From the NCBI RefSeq assembly GCF_030123365.1, contig NZ_CP126107.1:1411501-1475500 (forward strand): a DNA stretch of 64,000 nt, read 5' to 3'. Under the pieces are notes generated by a model, which did not search any database, was not told where the DNA came from, and saw only the letters and a list, made by a program, of their open reading frames with translations. This DNA comes from Neobacillus sp. SuZ13. Lineage in GTDB: Bacteria > Bacillota > Bacilli > Bacillales > Cytobacillaceae. A program made the translations under genes and the position numbers. Shown here piece by piece: positions 16,967 to 25,587 of this stretch; within the stretch, counting starts at the first letter, position 1, and each line of letters opens with the position of its first letter.

Positions 16967-17662
16967 TTATATATATCTTGGAAATAGAATGTTGTTTTCA
17001 AGATGCACATGCATAAAAGTTAATCCTTCTAAGGCCTCTAAACGTGCATAAACTAGACGATACGTACCACAAGCATCTAAAGGGAGAGTAAAGTCAGATG
17101 TAACAGCACGAATTTTCCTTAAAATTTCTCCAGCATGGTCATGTTCCTTTTCTAATTCAACAATCATTGCAATAGCTTCTTCACGGTTCTCGACAGTACC
17201 ATCTGCCAGCTGCTTAATTAAAGGAAAAACCACTGCTTCCTCGTTTGCCATATGTTCCATCAATTCTTTTTTGAATTCATAAAAGAGTTCATTCACCTGT
17301 AATAATTCTGGGTGGCTATCACCGTGGACACGTGATACTTTTGTTACATATGGACTAAGCATCGTTAATTCTTCTTCTGATACACGATGGTAATTGGAGA
17401 TGACATGATTAATAATCGTAGTTGAATCAGAGTTAGTCCAAACTTCAACGTCTTTTTCGGCATTTTCATATGTTTCAAATACTTCCTTTAATTCCTCTAA
17501 TAAAGTATCAAGGTTAAGATTATTTTGAGTGACAGCAGTTGCTAATGGAATGTTACCTCCACAGCAAAAATCAATCCTGTTCTTTTTAAAAACATCACTT
17601 GTTTTTGGTAATTCATTTACAATATCTTTAACTAATGAATCTGCAGTAATAGTGAAACTCAT
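16967..17662 (-). CDS. ric: Repair of iron centres di-iron protein (RIC/ScdA/YtfE)
   Basis: 231 residues. The N-terminal DUF542 domain carries the DFCCGG Cys pair (about residues 31-36). The hemerythrin-like four-helix domain carries the expected His/Glu iron ligands: HRVSEEE near 102, HGDSH near 123, HMANEEAVVFPL near 150, EHDHAGE near 180 and HVHLENNILFPRY at the end. Family members donate iron to repair Fe-S clusters after nitric oxide or oxidative damage. The ATG behind AAGGAGGAAATATAC is preferred to one 51 bases upstream. An Fnr box at -41.5 on this strand predicts anaerobic induction. Confidence 0.92.
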   Translation of the reverse strand: MSFTITADSLVKDIVNELPKTSDVFKKNRIDFCCGGNIPLATAVTQNNLNLDTLLEELKEVFETYENAEKDVEVWTNSDSTTIINHVISNYHRVSEEELTMLSPYVTKVSRVHGDSHPELLQVNELFYEFKKELMEHMANEEAVVFPLIKQLADGTVENREEAIAMIVELEKEHDHAGEILRKIRAVTSDFTLPLDACGTYRLVYARLEALEGLTFMHVHLENNILFPRYI

Positions 17663-17735
17663 CGTATATTTCCTCCTTAAAAAAATCCTATTAAGTAAAT
17701 CTACGTTAATCATAATTTATAAAAGCAAAAAATTA

Positions 17736-17751
17736 GGTGACCTGAATCACA
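17736..17751 (-). promoter_or_regulatory. Fnr box at -41.5 of ric
   Basis: GGTGA-cctgaa-TCACA on the plus strand has one mismatch to the Fnr palindrome. On the minus strand a TATGAT (17714-17709) predicts transcription start near 17702, placing the box centre at -41.5. Confidence 0.7.
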
Positions 17752-17899
17752 CATTCGATATGATTTACATTTTTATGTCTGAATTCCTTTAAATTGTGAC
17801 ATTTGATATGTTGTTATGTTTCTAATAAGCTTATAATGAAGGTTATTCAATGATTAATGGTATATATCAAAAACAGGTATATGTTTATAGCAGGAGTTG

Positions 17900-19171
17900 A
17901 TGATTTTGTTTGAAAGAAGAAAACCAATACAAATTGGGGAAGCTGTCCAAAAAATTATGGAATATCAATTACCGGGTGTGACCGAAAAGGTTTCAATAAA
18001 TGAAAGTTATGGCCGCTTTTTATCAGAGGATTTAATTGCAACAAGCGATGTTCCTCATTTTGATCGGGCTCCCTATGATGGCTTCGCGGTAAGGTCAATT
18101 GATACCCGTGATGCCGCACAAACGAATAAAGTTGAGTTTGAAGTTATCGATCATATTGGTGCTGGAATGGTTTCAAAAAAAGTAATTGGTGCGTTCCAAG
18201 CTGTAAGAATTATGACTGGAGCAATGATGCCTGAGGGTACAGACGCAGTGGTTATGTTCGAACTTGCACAGGGATACGAAAAGAATGGAATTCCCTATAT
18301 GTCAATTAAACGCAGTTTTAAAAAAGGTGATAATGTTTCATTTAGTGGAGAGGATGCCAAGCAAGGTGAAGTCTTGGTAAGAAAAGGGACGTTAATCAAT
18401 CCTGGGATACAAGCCATGCTTGCGACATTTGGTTATGAACATGTAGCCGTAGCAAAAAAACCTATTGTAGGTTTATTTGCTACAGGGACAGAACTGTTAG
18501 AGGTGAACGAGCCACTAGTTCCTGGGAAAATTCGTAACAGTAATTCCCATATGATTGCAGCGCAAATAGAAAGAGCCGGAGGGATTGTCCGCTATTTAGG
18601 CAAGCTTCCGGATGAGTTTGATACCTGTTTTGAAGCAGTGAAGAATGCTTTAAACGATGTTGACTTGTTAATTACAACCGGCGGGGTTTCAGTGGGTGAT
18701 TTTGATTATCTGCCGGCTATTTATAAAAAGCTTGGTGCGGAGGTTTTCTTTAATAAAGTTGCCATGCGTCCTGGAAGTGTGACGACAGTGGCACAGTATA
18801 ATCGCAAGCTTCTATTTGGGCTTTCGGGAAATCCATCAGCATGTTATGTAGGGTTTGAATTGTTTGCCCGCCCAATCATCCGAAGAATGCTTTTTTCAGA
18901 AAAACCGCATCTTCGTATTGAAAAAGCTCTATTAGAGGTGGATTTTCCTAAAGCAAATCCATTCACTAGGTTTGTTCGAAGTTCAACGTTTATTGATGCG
19001 GGAAGACTAATGGCCACACCGAGTGGACTCGACAAGTCTAACATCATTATGAGCCTTTCTGGGGCTAATTCACTGATGATTCTTCCAGGCGGTACTAGAG
19101 GCTATGCAGCTGGCAGTGAAATCGATGTCCTGCTGCTTGAAGATCAAGTTGGTAGTGAATGGCCTTGGTAA
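17900..19171 (+). CDS. moeA: Molybdopterin molybdenumtransferase
   Basis: Inserts molybdate (or tungstate) into adenylylated molybdopterin. About 423 residues. Visible: FDRAPYDGFAVR near residue 54, RIMTGAMMPEGTDAVVM near 104, TGTELLE near 193, TTGGVSVGDFDYLP near 255 and GLSGNPSACYVGFELF near 305. The start is uncertain: ATG at 17900 lies only 3 bases after GGAG, while a TTG at 17906 (…TTG-TTT-GAA) has better spacing. It overlaps mobB by 13 bases, so the two form an operon. Confidence 0.93.
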   Translation: MILFERRKPIQIGEAVQKIMEYQLPGVTEKVSINESYGRFLSEDLIATSDVPHFDRAPYDGFAVRSIDTRDAAQTNKVEFEVIDHIGAGMVSKKVIGAFQAVRIMTGAMMPEGTDAVVMFELAQGYEKNGIPYMSIKRSFKKGDNVSFSGEDAKQGEVLVRKGTLINPGIQAMLATFGYEHVAVAKKPIVGLFATGTELLEVNEPLVPGKIRNSNSHMIAAQIERAGGIVRYLGKLPDEFDTCFEAVKNALNDVDLLITTGGVSVGDFDYLPAIYKKLGAEVFFNKVAMRPGSVTTVAQYNRKLLFGLSGNPSACYVGFELFARPIIRRMLFSEKPHLRIEKALLEVDFPKANPFTRFVRSSTFIDAGRLMATPSGLDKSNIIMSLSGANSLMILPGGTRGYAAGSEIDVLLLEDQVGSEWPW

Positions 19172-19707
19172 CTCCTGTCATCTTTCAAGTGGTCGGTTAT
19201 CAAAATAGTGGAAAGACAACAATCACTTCAAAGTTGATTAACCTGTTAGCAGAAAAAGGGGTAAAAACAGTTACCATAAAGCATCACGGACATGGTGGCA
19301 GACCAGAATATCTACCATTGAAAGATACAGAAAAACATGTAAAGGCAGGAGCACTTGCATCAATCGTCGAAGGAAATGGGAGTTTACTCCTCCAAGCCGA
19401 AAACCATTATTATTCACTTGAAGACCAGATTGAATTGATGACATTTTTTCAGCCAGACGTGATTTTAATAGAAGGCTACAAACTAGAGTCTTTTCCAAAG
19501 TTGCTGTTATTAAGAGATGAAAATGACCTTTCTTTATTAAAACGCGTGTCCAATATTGCTGCTATTGTATACTGGAAAGACAAAATGGATAAGGTAATCA
19601 AGTTGAAAACCGATATTCCTTGTTTTCATATTGATGATAAAAGGGCGATAACATGGACTCTGAAATTACTTCAAGAGCTTGTTCATAAAATGGATCAAAA
19701 AAGTTAA
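19159..19707 (+). CDS. mobB: Molybdopterin-guanine dinucleotide biosynthesis protein B
   Basis: GTP-binding partner of MobA in forming the dinucleotide cofactor, 182 residues. Walker A motif GYQNSGKTT starts near residue 13; KHHGHGG near 42 and ILIEGYKLE near 99 are MobB signatures. It overlaps the end of moeA by 13 bases and probably depends on translational coupling, since no clear ribosome site is visible. No mobA is in the window. Confidence 0.93.
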   Translation: MALVTPVIFQVVGYQNSGKTTITSKLINLLAEKGVKTVTIKHHGHGGRPEYLPLKDTEKHVKAGALASIVEGNGSLLLQAENHYYSLEDQIELMTFFQPDVILIEGYKLESFPKLLLLRDENDLSLLKRVSNIAAIVYWKDKMDKVIKLKTDIPCFHIDDKRAITWTLKLLQELVHKMDQKS

Positions 19708-19720
19708 GAAGATGTCACAA

Positions 19721-19746
19721 AGAGAAGGCGAAGGCCTTCTTTTTTA
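19721..19746 (+). terminator. moeA-mobB terminator
   Basis: AGAAGGC pairs with GCCTTCT around GAAG, followed by TTTTT. Confidence 0.8.
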
Positions 19747-19754
19747 TGGAATTA

Positions 19755-19770
19755 TGTGATGTGTTTCACT
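19755..19770 (+). promoter_or_regulatory. Fnr box at -41.5 of the ywiC-like gene
   Basis: TGTGA-tgtgtt-TCACT is a full match to the Bacillus Fnr consensus. A -10 TATATT at 19792-19797 predicts a start near 19804, so the centre is at -41.5. B. subtilis ywiC is also an Fnr target. Confidence 0.85.
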
Positions 19771-19827
19771 TATATTTTTGCTAAGCTAGCTTATATTTAG
19801 GCTAGTCAGGAAAAAGGAGTGAAAATA

Positions 19828-20556
19828 ATGAAGTTATTTTTACCGAAGCAACATGGTGCATGGGCAATGCTAATCATCCCTTTTTGGCTTGGTGTCATTA
19901 AGGGAGGATTTATTTGGCAGCATATCCCATTTTTCATCGGCTGGCTCTTGTTATACTTGGCAACCTACCCGATGCTCCTCTTATTTAAAAGAAAAAAAAT
20001 CTCTTTTTATACAACATGGACTCTTTTATATATGATTCCATCGTTACTATTTTTACTTTTTCCTCTGTTGGAAAGACCATCAATTATATATTTTGGCCTT
20101 CTGATGCTGCCGTTTTTTATGATAAATGCTTTTTATACTTCAAAGAATCAAGACCGGGCGTTTATGAATGATCTCAGTGCCGTTTTTGCCTTTTCAATAG
20201 CTGGATTAGCAAGCAGTTATTTAACAAATGGGGAAATAAACTTCGAAACAATTGTTTTCACCTTTTTAACATCGGTACTATTTTTTGTTGGCTGTACCTT
20301 TTATGTAAAAACAATGATTAGGGAAAAGAAGAACAACCAATTTAAATGGATTTCATGGATTTACCATATCATCTTAGTATTTTCTTGCTTCAGTTTTGGT
20401 GTTTGGATTGTTGCCTTAGCATTTATCCCTAGTTTACTAAGAGCGATTGTTTTTTATGGCAGGTCTTTATCCCCGAAACAAATTGGTATTTACGAAATCA
20501 TTAATTCCGCGATATTCTTTACGATATCAGCTATACAAATAGGATTATTAACATAA
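19828..20556 (+). CDS. ywiC: YwiC-like family integral membrane protein
   Basis: 242 residues with roughly seven to eight membrane helices. The signature PKQHGAWAMLIIPFWLG is near residue 5. Function is unknown; in B. subtilis ywiC lies next to narK-fnr and is induced by Fnr. ATG at 19828 behind AAAGGAG is preferred to a GTG 9 bases upstream that overlaps it. The full Fnr box 58 bases upstream of the start codon supports anaerobic expression here too. Confidence 0.88.
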   Translation: MKLFLPKQHGAWAMLIIPFWLGVIKGGFIWQHIPFFIGWLLLYLATYPMLLLFKRKKISFYTTWTLLYMIPSLLFLLFPLLERPSIIYFGLLMLPFFMINAFYTSKNQDRAFMNDLSAVFAFSIAGLASSYLTNGEINFETIVFTFLTSVLFFVGCTFYVKTMIREKKNNQFKWISWIYHIILVFSCFSFGVWIVALAFIPSLLRAIVFYGRSLSPKQIGIYEIINSAIFFTISAIQIGLLT

Positions 20557-20581
20557 AAAAATCGGTCAAATGACCGATACA
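20557..20581 (-). terminator. Palindrome copy 1 (terminator-like for minus-strand transcripts)
   Basis: ATCGGTCA-AA-TGACCGAT (20562-20579) is preceded by an A run, so the T run faces the minus strand, towards transcripts from the fnr paralogue at 21.2-21.9 kb. The same 18 bases recur at 21195. Confidence 0.65.
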
Positions 20582-20661
20582 GATTGTGGAGAAAGGGATC
20601 TTTTCCCGGCAATTTTTTTCTTTATTTAAAACAATCTTTTGATATTGTCCCTGCTATTGGG

Positions 20662-20796
20662 CCTGTTGATTTCCACTCCGGGCACCCGCTTTCCGCGGGG
20701 AGGTCCTGGAGCCTCCTCGGCGCATTGGCGCCTGCGGGTCTCCAGTGACCTCTCTATCCCGCAGGAGTCGAGTGCCCCTCCGCTCCAATCAACAGG
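20662..20796 (-). repeat. Extragenic repeat family B, copy 1 (reverse orientation)
   Basis: 135 bp, GC-rich against an AT-rich background, bounded by CCTGTTGATT and AATCAACAGG. Its reverse complement matches the copies at 21001 and 53225 (GACTCCTGCGGG, GACCCGCAGGCG, GAGGAGGCTCC, CCCGCGGAAAGCG). No ORF is conserved between copies. Confidence 0.9.
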
Positions 20797-21000
20797 GTGT
20801 CAAATCAACCTAAGCATTGCCACACAATTTTGCTACCCTAGCTAAATTTGTTGCAATCTTTATTATATTTTTGCAGGCTACAATAAGGAGAAATGTTCAT
20901 TCATCCTTAAGAACATATTCATTTTCACTTTGGTTAGATTCTATTAGCTTAAACATTGAATTCTTATTATTAATTGAGTTGCAAATCTTTATTAATACAC
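20797..21000. other. AT-rich spacer between the two inverted repeat-B copies, no gene seen
   Basis: About 200 bp without a credible ORF, ribosome site or hairpin on either strand. Confidence 0.6.
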
Positions 21001-21133
21001 CTGTTGATTGGAGCGGAAGATGCGAAGACTCCTGCGGGAGTACGGGTCAGGGAAGACCCCGCAGAAGCGCAGCGACGAGGAGGCTTCCCGGCACGCCCGC
21101 GGAAAGCGAAGCATCTGGAGCGCAAATCAACAG
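21001..21133 (+). repeat. Extragenic repeat family B, copy 2
   Basis: 133 bp from CTGTTGATTGGAGCGG to GGAGCGCAAATCAACAG; the ends form an inverted repeat. Contains GACTCCTGCGGGAG, GACCCCGCAG, GCGCAGCGACGAGGAGGC and GCCCGCGGAAAGCGAAGC. Closely similar to 53225-53355. Confidence 0.9.
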
Positions 21134-21163
21134 ACTTGTCGCAAAGCCAAAATATTAAAATAA

Positions 21164-21219
21164 AAAGGCTATCGAAAGTTTCGATAACCTGAAAATCGGT
21201 CAAATGACCGATTTTTTTC
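21164..21219. terminator. Two tandem hairpins after the fnr paralogue, including palindrome copy 2
   Basis: AGGCTATCGAAA pairs with TTTCGATAACC (21165-21189). The next 18 bases of interest, ATCGGTCA-AA-TGACCGAT (21195-21212), are followed by seven T on the plus strand and TTTT on the minus strand. Confidence 0.75.
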
Positions 21220-21232
21220 ACTTAAAGAATAT

Positions 21233-21925
21233 CTAATCCACTTTACAGATTTCTACTGGACAGTCCTCGCAATCGATTTCCCGTTTTAAATAGTCCAAAT
21301 CATGAATGGTAATCGTGCCCTTATCGATGGATACAATTCCGTTCTTGCGTAAATCGCTTAACAAACGATTTACAACTTCGCGTGAAGTACCGCAAAAATT
21401 TGCTAACTCCTGATTGGTTAATGGCAGCTCGATTAATATTCCATTATTGGTTTTTATTCCATAACTATTGGTAATTCGAATAAGTGTAGAGTATAAAGCT
21501 CCTTTTTTACCATGAAGAACCAAATCACGAAACTTAGTTTGAGTTTTTCGATATTGCTGGCTCATCCACTTGATGAATTCGAAAGATAGTGATATATTTT
21601 GCGAAAGTTTTTCTTCGAGAGTATCTTTCATAATTACTGCTACCTCTCCACTTTCAATAACACGAGCACTTAATAAATATCGTGAAGATGGGGAGAATAA
21701 GTTTAATTCACCGACAAAATCACCACGCGAGCACATTCTTAATGTGAGTTCTCTCCCATCAGGAATGATTTTGCTGATTTGAAGAATTCCACTTTGAACT
21801 ATGTACAATTCATCAGCTGTAGATCCTTCCTGAAATAGAAAAGTACCTTTTTCAACTTTCTTTATATGGTGAACTGTATCAAAAAGATGGGACAGTGTTA
21901 CCGGCATTTCTCTTACTGACTGCAT
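21233..21925 (-). CDS. fnr: Crp/Fnr-family regulator with C-terminal Fe-S cysteines (Fnr paralogue 2)
   Basis: 230 residues, strikingly similar to paralogue 1: FLFQEGS near 29, DGRELTLRMC near 56, KTQTKFRDLVLHGKKGALYS near 127, recognition segment GTSREVVNR near 179. The C-terminal Cys 219, 222 and 227 show the C-x2-C-x4-C spacing of B. subtilis Fnr, and Asp134 is the candidate fourth cluster ligand. It lies beside ywiC, as fnr does in B. subtilis, so this copy is the better fnr orthologue candidate. ATG at 21925 is 8 bases after AGGTGG; the ATG at 21931 is too close to it. Confidence 0.87.
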   Translation of the reverse strand: MQSVREMPVTLSHLFDTVHHIKKVEKGTFLFQEGSTADELYIVQSGILQISKIIPDGRELTLRMCSRGDFVGELNLFSPSSRYLLSARVIESGEVAVIMKDTLEEKLSQNISLSFEFIKWMSQQYRKTQTKFRDLVLHGKKGALYSTLIRITNSYGIKTNNGILIELPLTNQELANFCGTSREVVNRLLSDLRKNGIVSIDKGTITIHDLDYLKREIDCEDCPVEICKVD

Positions 21926-22195
21926 ACTCATAACCACCTTTAAAGGTACAAAAATTTGATTTAAAAAATTGACAGTCAAGGTTAGATTTACAAGATAATA
22001 CTATAATTATATTGTTAACAAAGAATAATTAGCAATAAATGAGCAATAAGTTCATACAATCGTCATAACTTCGTGCCGACTTTGTTTATTTCTTAGGAAA
22101 TAATGTCGAATAGTATAGGAATTTGTAAGAAATGCCAATAATGACAGAGCCTGAAATGGAAATAATAACATTGTGAAGAAAAGGAGGGAAAAAGA
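21926..22195. other. Intergenic region between divergent fnr paralogue and yjzC
   Basis: AT-rich promoter region. I see no TGTGA-N6-TCACA box, no hairpin with a T run and no ORF with a ribosome site. Confidence 0.5.
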
Positions 22196-22375
22196 ATGGG
22201 TCAAAATCGCCAGTTTAAATCTGGGAGTAAAGCACCTAATAATGGTGTATATATTGAAGTGGGAGATACGGGAAGCAATGTCAATAATCCGAAAAAAATC
22301 AAGTTAAAAGCAGGGGATGCATTCCCTGAGACTTCCAATGATGAACGAGTTTGGACATATCAGCGAAAACCATAA
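22196..22375 (+). CDS. yjzC: YjzC family small protein
   Basis: 59 residues, starting MGQNRQFKSGSKAPNNG and ending ERVWTYQRKP, as in B. subtilis YjzC. Hydrophilic, function unknown. A strong ribosome site AAAGGAGGGAAAA lies upstream. This gene re-establishes synteny with B. subtilis after the anaerobic block. Confidence 0.88.
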   Translation: MGQNRQFKSGSKAPNNGVYIEVGDTGSNVNNPKKIKLKAGDAFPETSNDERVWTYQRKP

Positions 22376-22385
22376 GTTTAATACA

Positions 22386-22420
22386 GAAAAGGTCATCCAT
22401 TGGGTGGCTTTTTCTTTTGT
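22386..22420 (+). terminator. Weak terminator after yjzC
   Basis: GTCATCC pairs with GGTGGC using G-U pairs, followed by a T-rich run. Confidence 0.45.
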
Positions 22421-22499
22421 CTAAACTCTCGACTATAGACTATATTTCTAAATGAGAAAATTTTCTTTTTAGACGCGATTGTTTTATAATAAAGAAAAA

Positions 22500-22516
22500 G
22501 GTCAAAAATGGTCAAA
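22500..22516 (+). promoter_or_regulatory. CtsR operator of clpB
   Basis: GGTCAAA-AAT-GGTCAAA is a full match to the CtsR heptad direct repeat (RGTCAAANANRGTCAAA). It lies just downstream of a TATAAT-like -10 (22484-22489), where binding would block transcription. Confidence 0.92.
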
Positions 22517-22530
22517 GAGGGTGTTGAAAA

Positions 22531-25125
22531 ATGGATATGAACCGAATGACAGAACGGTTACAGAAAGGATTGATGGATGCCCAATCGTTAGCCGTTAAGC
22601 AAAATCATCAAGAGATTGATGAACCTCATTTATTTATATCGTTAATGGAGCAAGAAGATAGTCTTATTTCTGCCATATTAGAAAGGTCAGGAGTCTCTTC
22701 TGTAAGAACGAAAAAGAATCTTATGGAATCTCTGTCTAAAAAACCAGTGGTTACCGGCAGTGGAGTAGAACAAGGAAAACTATATATTACCGCAAAGCTG
22801 CAGAAGTTACTTGTAAAAGCTGAAGAATATAAGCAAAAATTTTCTGATGAGTATTTATCTGTCGAGCATATTCTATTAGCTGCGGTTTATTCAGATGACT
22901 CAGAAATGCGAAAGATATTACGAGCTTTAGGAAAACAGCCAGACCATGTTTTACAAGCCATAAAAGATATAAGGGGGAATCAAAGAGTGACATCACAAAA
23001 TCCCGAAGCAGGATACGATGCCTTAAAAAAATATGGACGGGATCTTGTTGCGGAGGTTAGAGCAGGAAAAATGGATCCTGTTATCGGACGTGATACTGAA
23101 ATCCGAAATGTCATCCGGATTTTATCAAGAAAAACAAAGAATAATCCGGTGTTAATAGGTGAACCTGGTGTAGGAAAAACAGCAATTGTAGAAGGGTTAG
23201 CACAGAGGATTGTTCGAAAAGATGTTCCAGAGGGTTTAAAGGATAAAACCATTTTTTCATTAGATATGAGTGCGTTAATTGCAGGTGCAAAATTTAGGGG
23301 TGAATTTGAAGAACGATTAAAGGCCGTATTAAATGAGGTTAAAAAGAGTGAAGGCAAAATCTTATTATTTATCGATGAGATTCATACCATTGTTGGCGCA
23401 GGGAAAACGGAAGGTGCAATGGATGCAGGAAATATGTTAAAACCGATGCTTGCACGTGGTGAACTTCATTGCATTGGAGCAACAACGCTTGATGAACATA
23501 GAAAATATATTGAAAAAGATCCTGCACTTGAACGAAGATTTCAGCAGGTACTTGTCCAAGAACCAAACGTTGAAGACACCATTTCAATTTTAAGAGGCTT
23601 AAAAGAGCGGTATGAGGTACACCATGGTGTTAAAATCCATGATCATGCTTTGGTAGCAGCGGCAACATTATCAGACCGTTATATTACGGATCGGTTCTTG
23701 CCCGATAAAGCCATTGATCTTGTTGACGAAGCTTGTGCGTTAATCCGGACTGAAATAGATTCCATGCCAACAGAGTTAGATGAAGTAACCCGCAGAGTTA
23801 TGCAATTAGAAATTGAAGAAGCAGCTTTAAGTAAAGAGGTGGATGAAGGAAGCAAGTTACGACTTGAAGCACTTCTAAAGGAACTTGCGGACCTTAAAGA
23901 GACAGCCAATGAAATGAAGGCAAAATGGCTGCAAGAGAAACAAAGTATTCAAAAATTGCAGGAGAAAAGGGAGCGACTGGAGAAACTACGCAGGGAACTT
24001 CAACAGGCAGAGGATCAATACGATTTAAATCGTGCAGCAGAACTTCGACACGGTCAAATTCCTTTAGCAGAAAAGGAACTGAAAGAACTCGAAACCGTAA
24101 CTTCTAAAGATGAAAGATTACTTCGTGAAGAAGTGACAGGAGAAGAAATTTCGAACATTGTATCTAGGTGGACTGGTATTCCTCTTTCTAAATTAGTCGA
24201 AGGCGAGAGAGAGAAGCTGCTCCGATTAGAATCGATTCTGCATGAAAGAGTAATTGGCCAGAATGAAGCTGTAAATTTAGTGGCAGATGCAGTCCTAAGG
24301 GCTCGTGCTGGAATTAAAGACCCTAACCGGCCAATCGGATCATTTTTATTCTTAGGTCCAACTGGGGTTGGGAAAACAGAGTTAGCAAAAGCCTTAGCGG
24401 AGTCTTTATTCGATAGTGAAGATCATATTATCCGGATTGACATGTCAGAGTATATGGAGAAGCATGCCGTTTCCCGCTTGATTGGTGCACCTCCTGGATA
24501 TGTGGGCTACGAAGAAGGCGGACAATTAACTGAAGCAGTAAGGAGAAGGCCATACTCTGTTATCTTAATGGATGAAATTGAAAAAGCCCATCCTGAGGTC
24601 TTTAACATTCTCCTTCAAGCGCTTGATGACGGAAGAATTACAGACTCGCAGGGGCGTGTAGTTGATTTTAAAAATACAGTAATAATTATGACATCCAATA
24701 TTGGCTCACAATTTTTGTTAGAACGAAGTGAAATTGAAAGTGAAATCCCCGACGAGGTTCGAGAAAAAGTGATGAGTCAATTGAGGGGGCATTTCCGTCC
24801 AGAGTTTTTAAATCGCATAGACGAGACGATTCTCTTTAAGCCACTATCACTAGAGGAGATAAAGAATATTGTTGCAAAAATGATGAGAGAATTGCAAAAT
24901 CGCTTAAAACATCAACAAATAGATATTCTCATCAATGAGGAAGCAAAAGAATTTATAGCTGTAAATGGTTTTGATCCAATATATGGTGCTAGACCGTTAA
25001 AACGTTTTATCCAAAGAAATATCGAGACTAAACTAGCTCGTGAAATAATTGCTGGAAAGTTACATGATCATTCCAAAGTGGAGATCGGTATCAGCAATGG
25101 AGAAATTTCATTAGCGGTTAAATAG
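22531..25125 (+). CDS. clpB: ATP-dependent disaggregase ClpB
   Basis: Hexameric AAA+ chaperone that, with DnaK, pulls proteins out of heat-induced aggregates. 864 residues: N-domain (1-145), first AAA+ module with Walker [10 protein letters not shown] near 206 and Walker [10 protein letters not shown] near 277, the long coiled-coil middle domain (about 405-525) that separates ClpB from ClpC/ClpE, second AAA+ module with Walker [10 protein letters not shown] near 609 and sensor-2 GARPLKR near 823. No LGF-type ClpP-binding loop is obvious. B. subtilis 168 lacks clpB, so this is a difference from its otherwise matching gene order. Controlled by the CtsR operator and a strong terminator. Confidence 0.96.
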   Translation: MDMNRMTERLQKGLMDAQSLAVKQNHQEIDEPHLFISLMEQEDSLISAILERSGVSSVRTKKNLMESLSKKPVVTGSGVEQGKLYITAKLQKLLVKAEEYKQKFSDEYLSVEHILLAAVYSDDSEMRKILRALGKQPDHVLQAIKDIRGNQRVTSQNPEAGYDALKKYGRDLVAEVRAGKMDPVIGRDTEIRNVIRILSRKTKNNPVLIGEPGVGKTAIVEGLAQRIVRKDVPEGLKDKTIFSLDMSALIAGAKFRGEFEERLKAVLNEVKKSEGKILLFIDEIHTIVGAGKTEGAMDAGNMLKPMLARGELHCIGATTLDEHRKYIEKDPALERRFQQVLVQEPNVEDTISILRGLKERYEVHHGVKIHDHALVAAATLSDRYITDRFLPDKAIDLVDEACALIRTEIDSMPTELDEVTRRVMQLEIEEAALSKEVDEGSKLRLEALLKELADLKETANEMKAKWLQEKQSIQKLQEKRERLEKLRRELQQAEDQYDLNRAAELRHGQIPLAEKELKELETVTSKDERLLREEVTGEEISNIVSRWTGIPLSKLVEGEREKLLRLESILHERVIGQNEAVNLVADAVLRARAGIKDPNRPIGSFLFLGPTGVGKTELAKALAESLFDSEDHIIRIDMSEYMEKHAVSRLIGAPPGYVGYEEGGQLTEAVRRRPYSVILMDEIEKAHPEVFNILLQALDDGRITDSQGRVVDFKNTVIIMTSNIGSQFLLERSEIESEIPDEVREKVMSQLRGHFRPEFLNRIDETILFKPLSLEEIKNIVAKMMRELQNRLKHQQIDILINEEAKEFIAVNGFDPIYGARPLKRFIQRNIETKLAREIIAGKLHDHSKVEIGISNGEISLAVK

Positions 25126-25135
25126 AGATCCATAT

Positions 25136-25168
25136 AAAAAAGGTCATCCGCTTGGATGACCTTTTTTT
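25136..25168. terminator. clpB terminator
   Basis: AAAAAAGGTCATCC pairs with GGATGACCTTTTTTT around GCTT; usable on both strands for the convergent yjzD. Confidence 0.9.
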
Positions 25169-25352
25169 AATGTTTTGAAACTGGCTCGTTTGGAATCAAT
25201 GCAGTTACTGCGTAAATTAGAATAGTTACACCAATTGCAGCAACAGTACCAGTAACGAAATCATATTTTGCTCCTGCAGTCATTGAGCTAACTACATATG
25301 TAAGCATTTGCACTAATAGAAATGACCAGAAAAGGGTCCAAAAAAATCGCAT
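25167..25352 (-). CDS. yjzD: YjzD family small membrane protein (DUF2929)
   Basis: 61 residues, starting MRFFWTLFWSFLLVQML, with two membrane helices (about 3-24 and 32-53) and a short Pro/His tail. Same length and N-terminus as B. subtilis YjzD. Function unknown. Stop codon lies within the shared clpB terminator. Confidence 0.85.
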   Translation of the reverse strand: MRFFWTLFWSFLLVQMLTYVVSSMTAGAKYDFVTGTVAAIGVTILIYAVTALIPNEPVSKH

Positions 25353-25587
25353 TATTCTTCACCTCTAACAACCTATTTTACATCTTTAATTATATTATCA
25401 TATGATTCAGAAATGATAAAGCGAAACTTCCTCTCAAGGTAAGTTGTCCTATATTGGTTTACATTGCTCTTTTCCTTTATTTCCTACTTGAATTCTACAT
25501 GTGCATGTAAAAATAGGCAAATCCCCTTTCATCTTTAATAAGGCGGCATACAATACTGTGAGGAAATATGGAAAAGGAGATTTATCG

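Noticed and set aside
17797..17812. Fnr box directly upstream of moeA
   Set aside because: Only the left half TGTGA is present; the right half (ATATG) does not match TCACA.
20662..21133. Insertion sequence flanked by the inverted repeat-B copies
   Set aside because: The 204 bases between them hold no transposase or other ORF, and the two repeats are complete elements in themselves.
20817..21221. Overlapping ORFs on both strands through repeat B copies
   Set aside because: They come from the stop-poor GC-rich repeat and are not conserved between the copies at 20662, 21001 and 53225.
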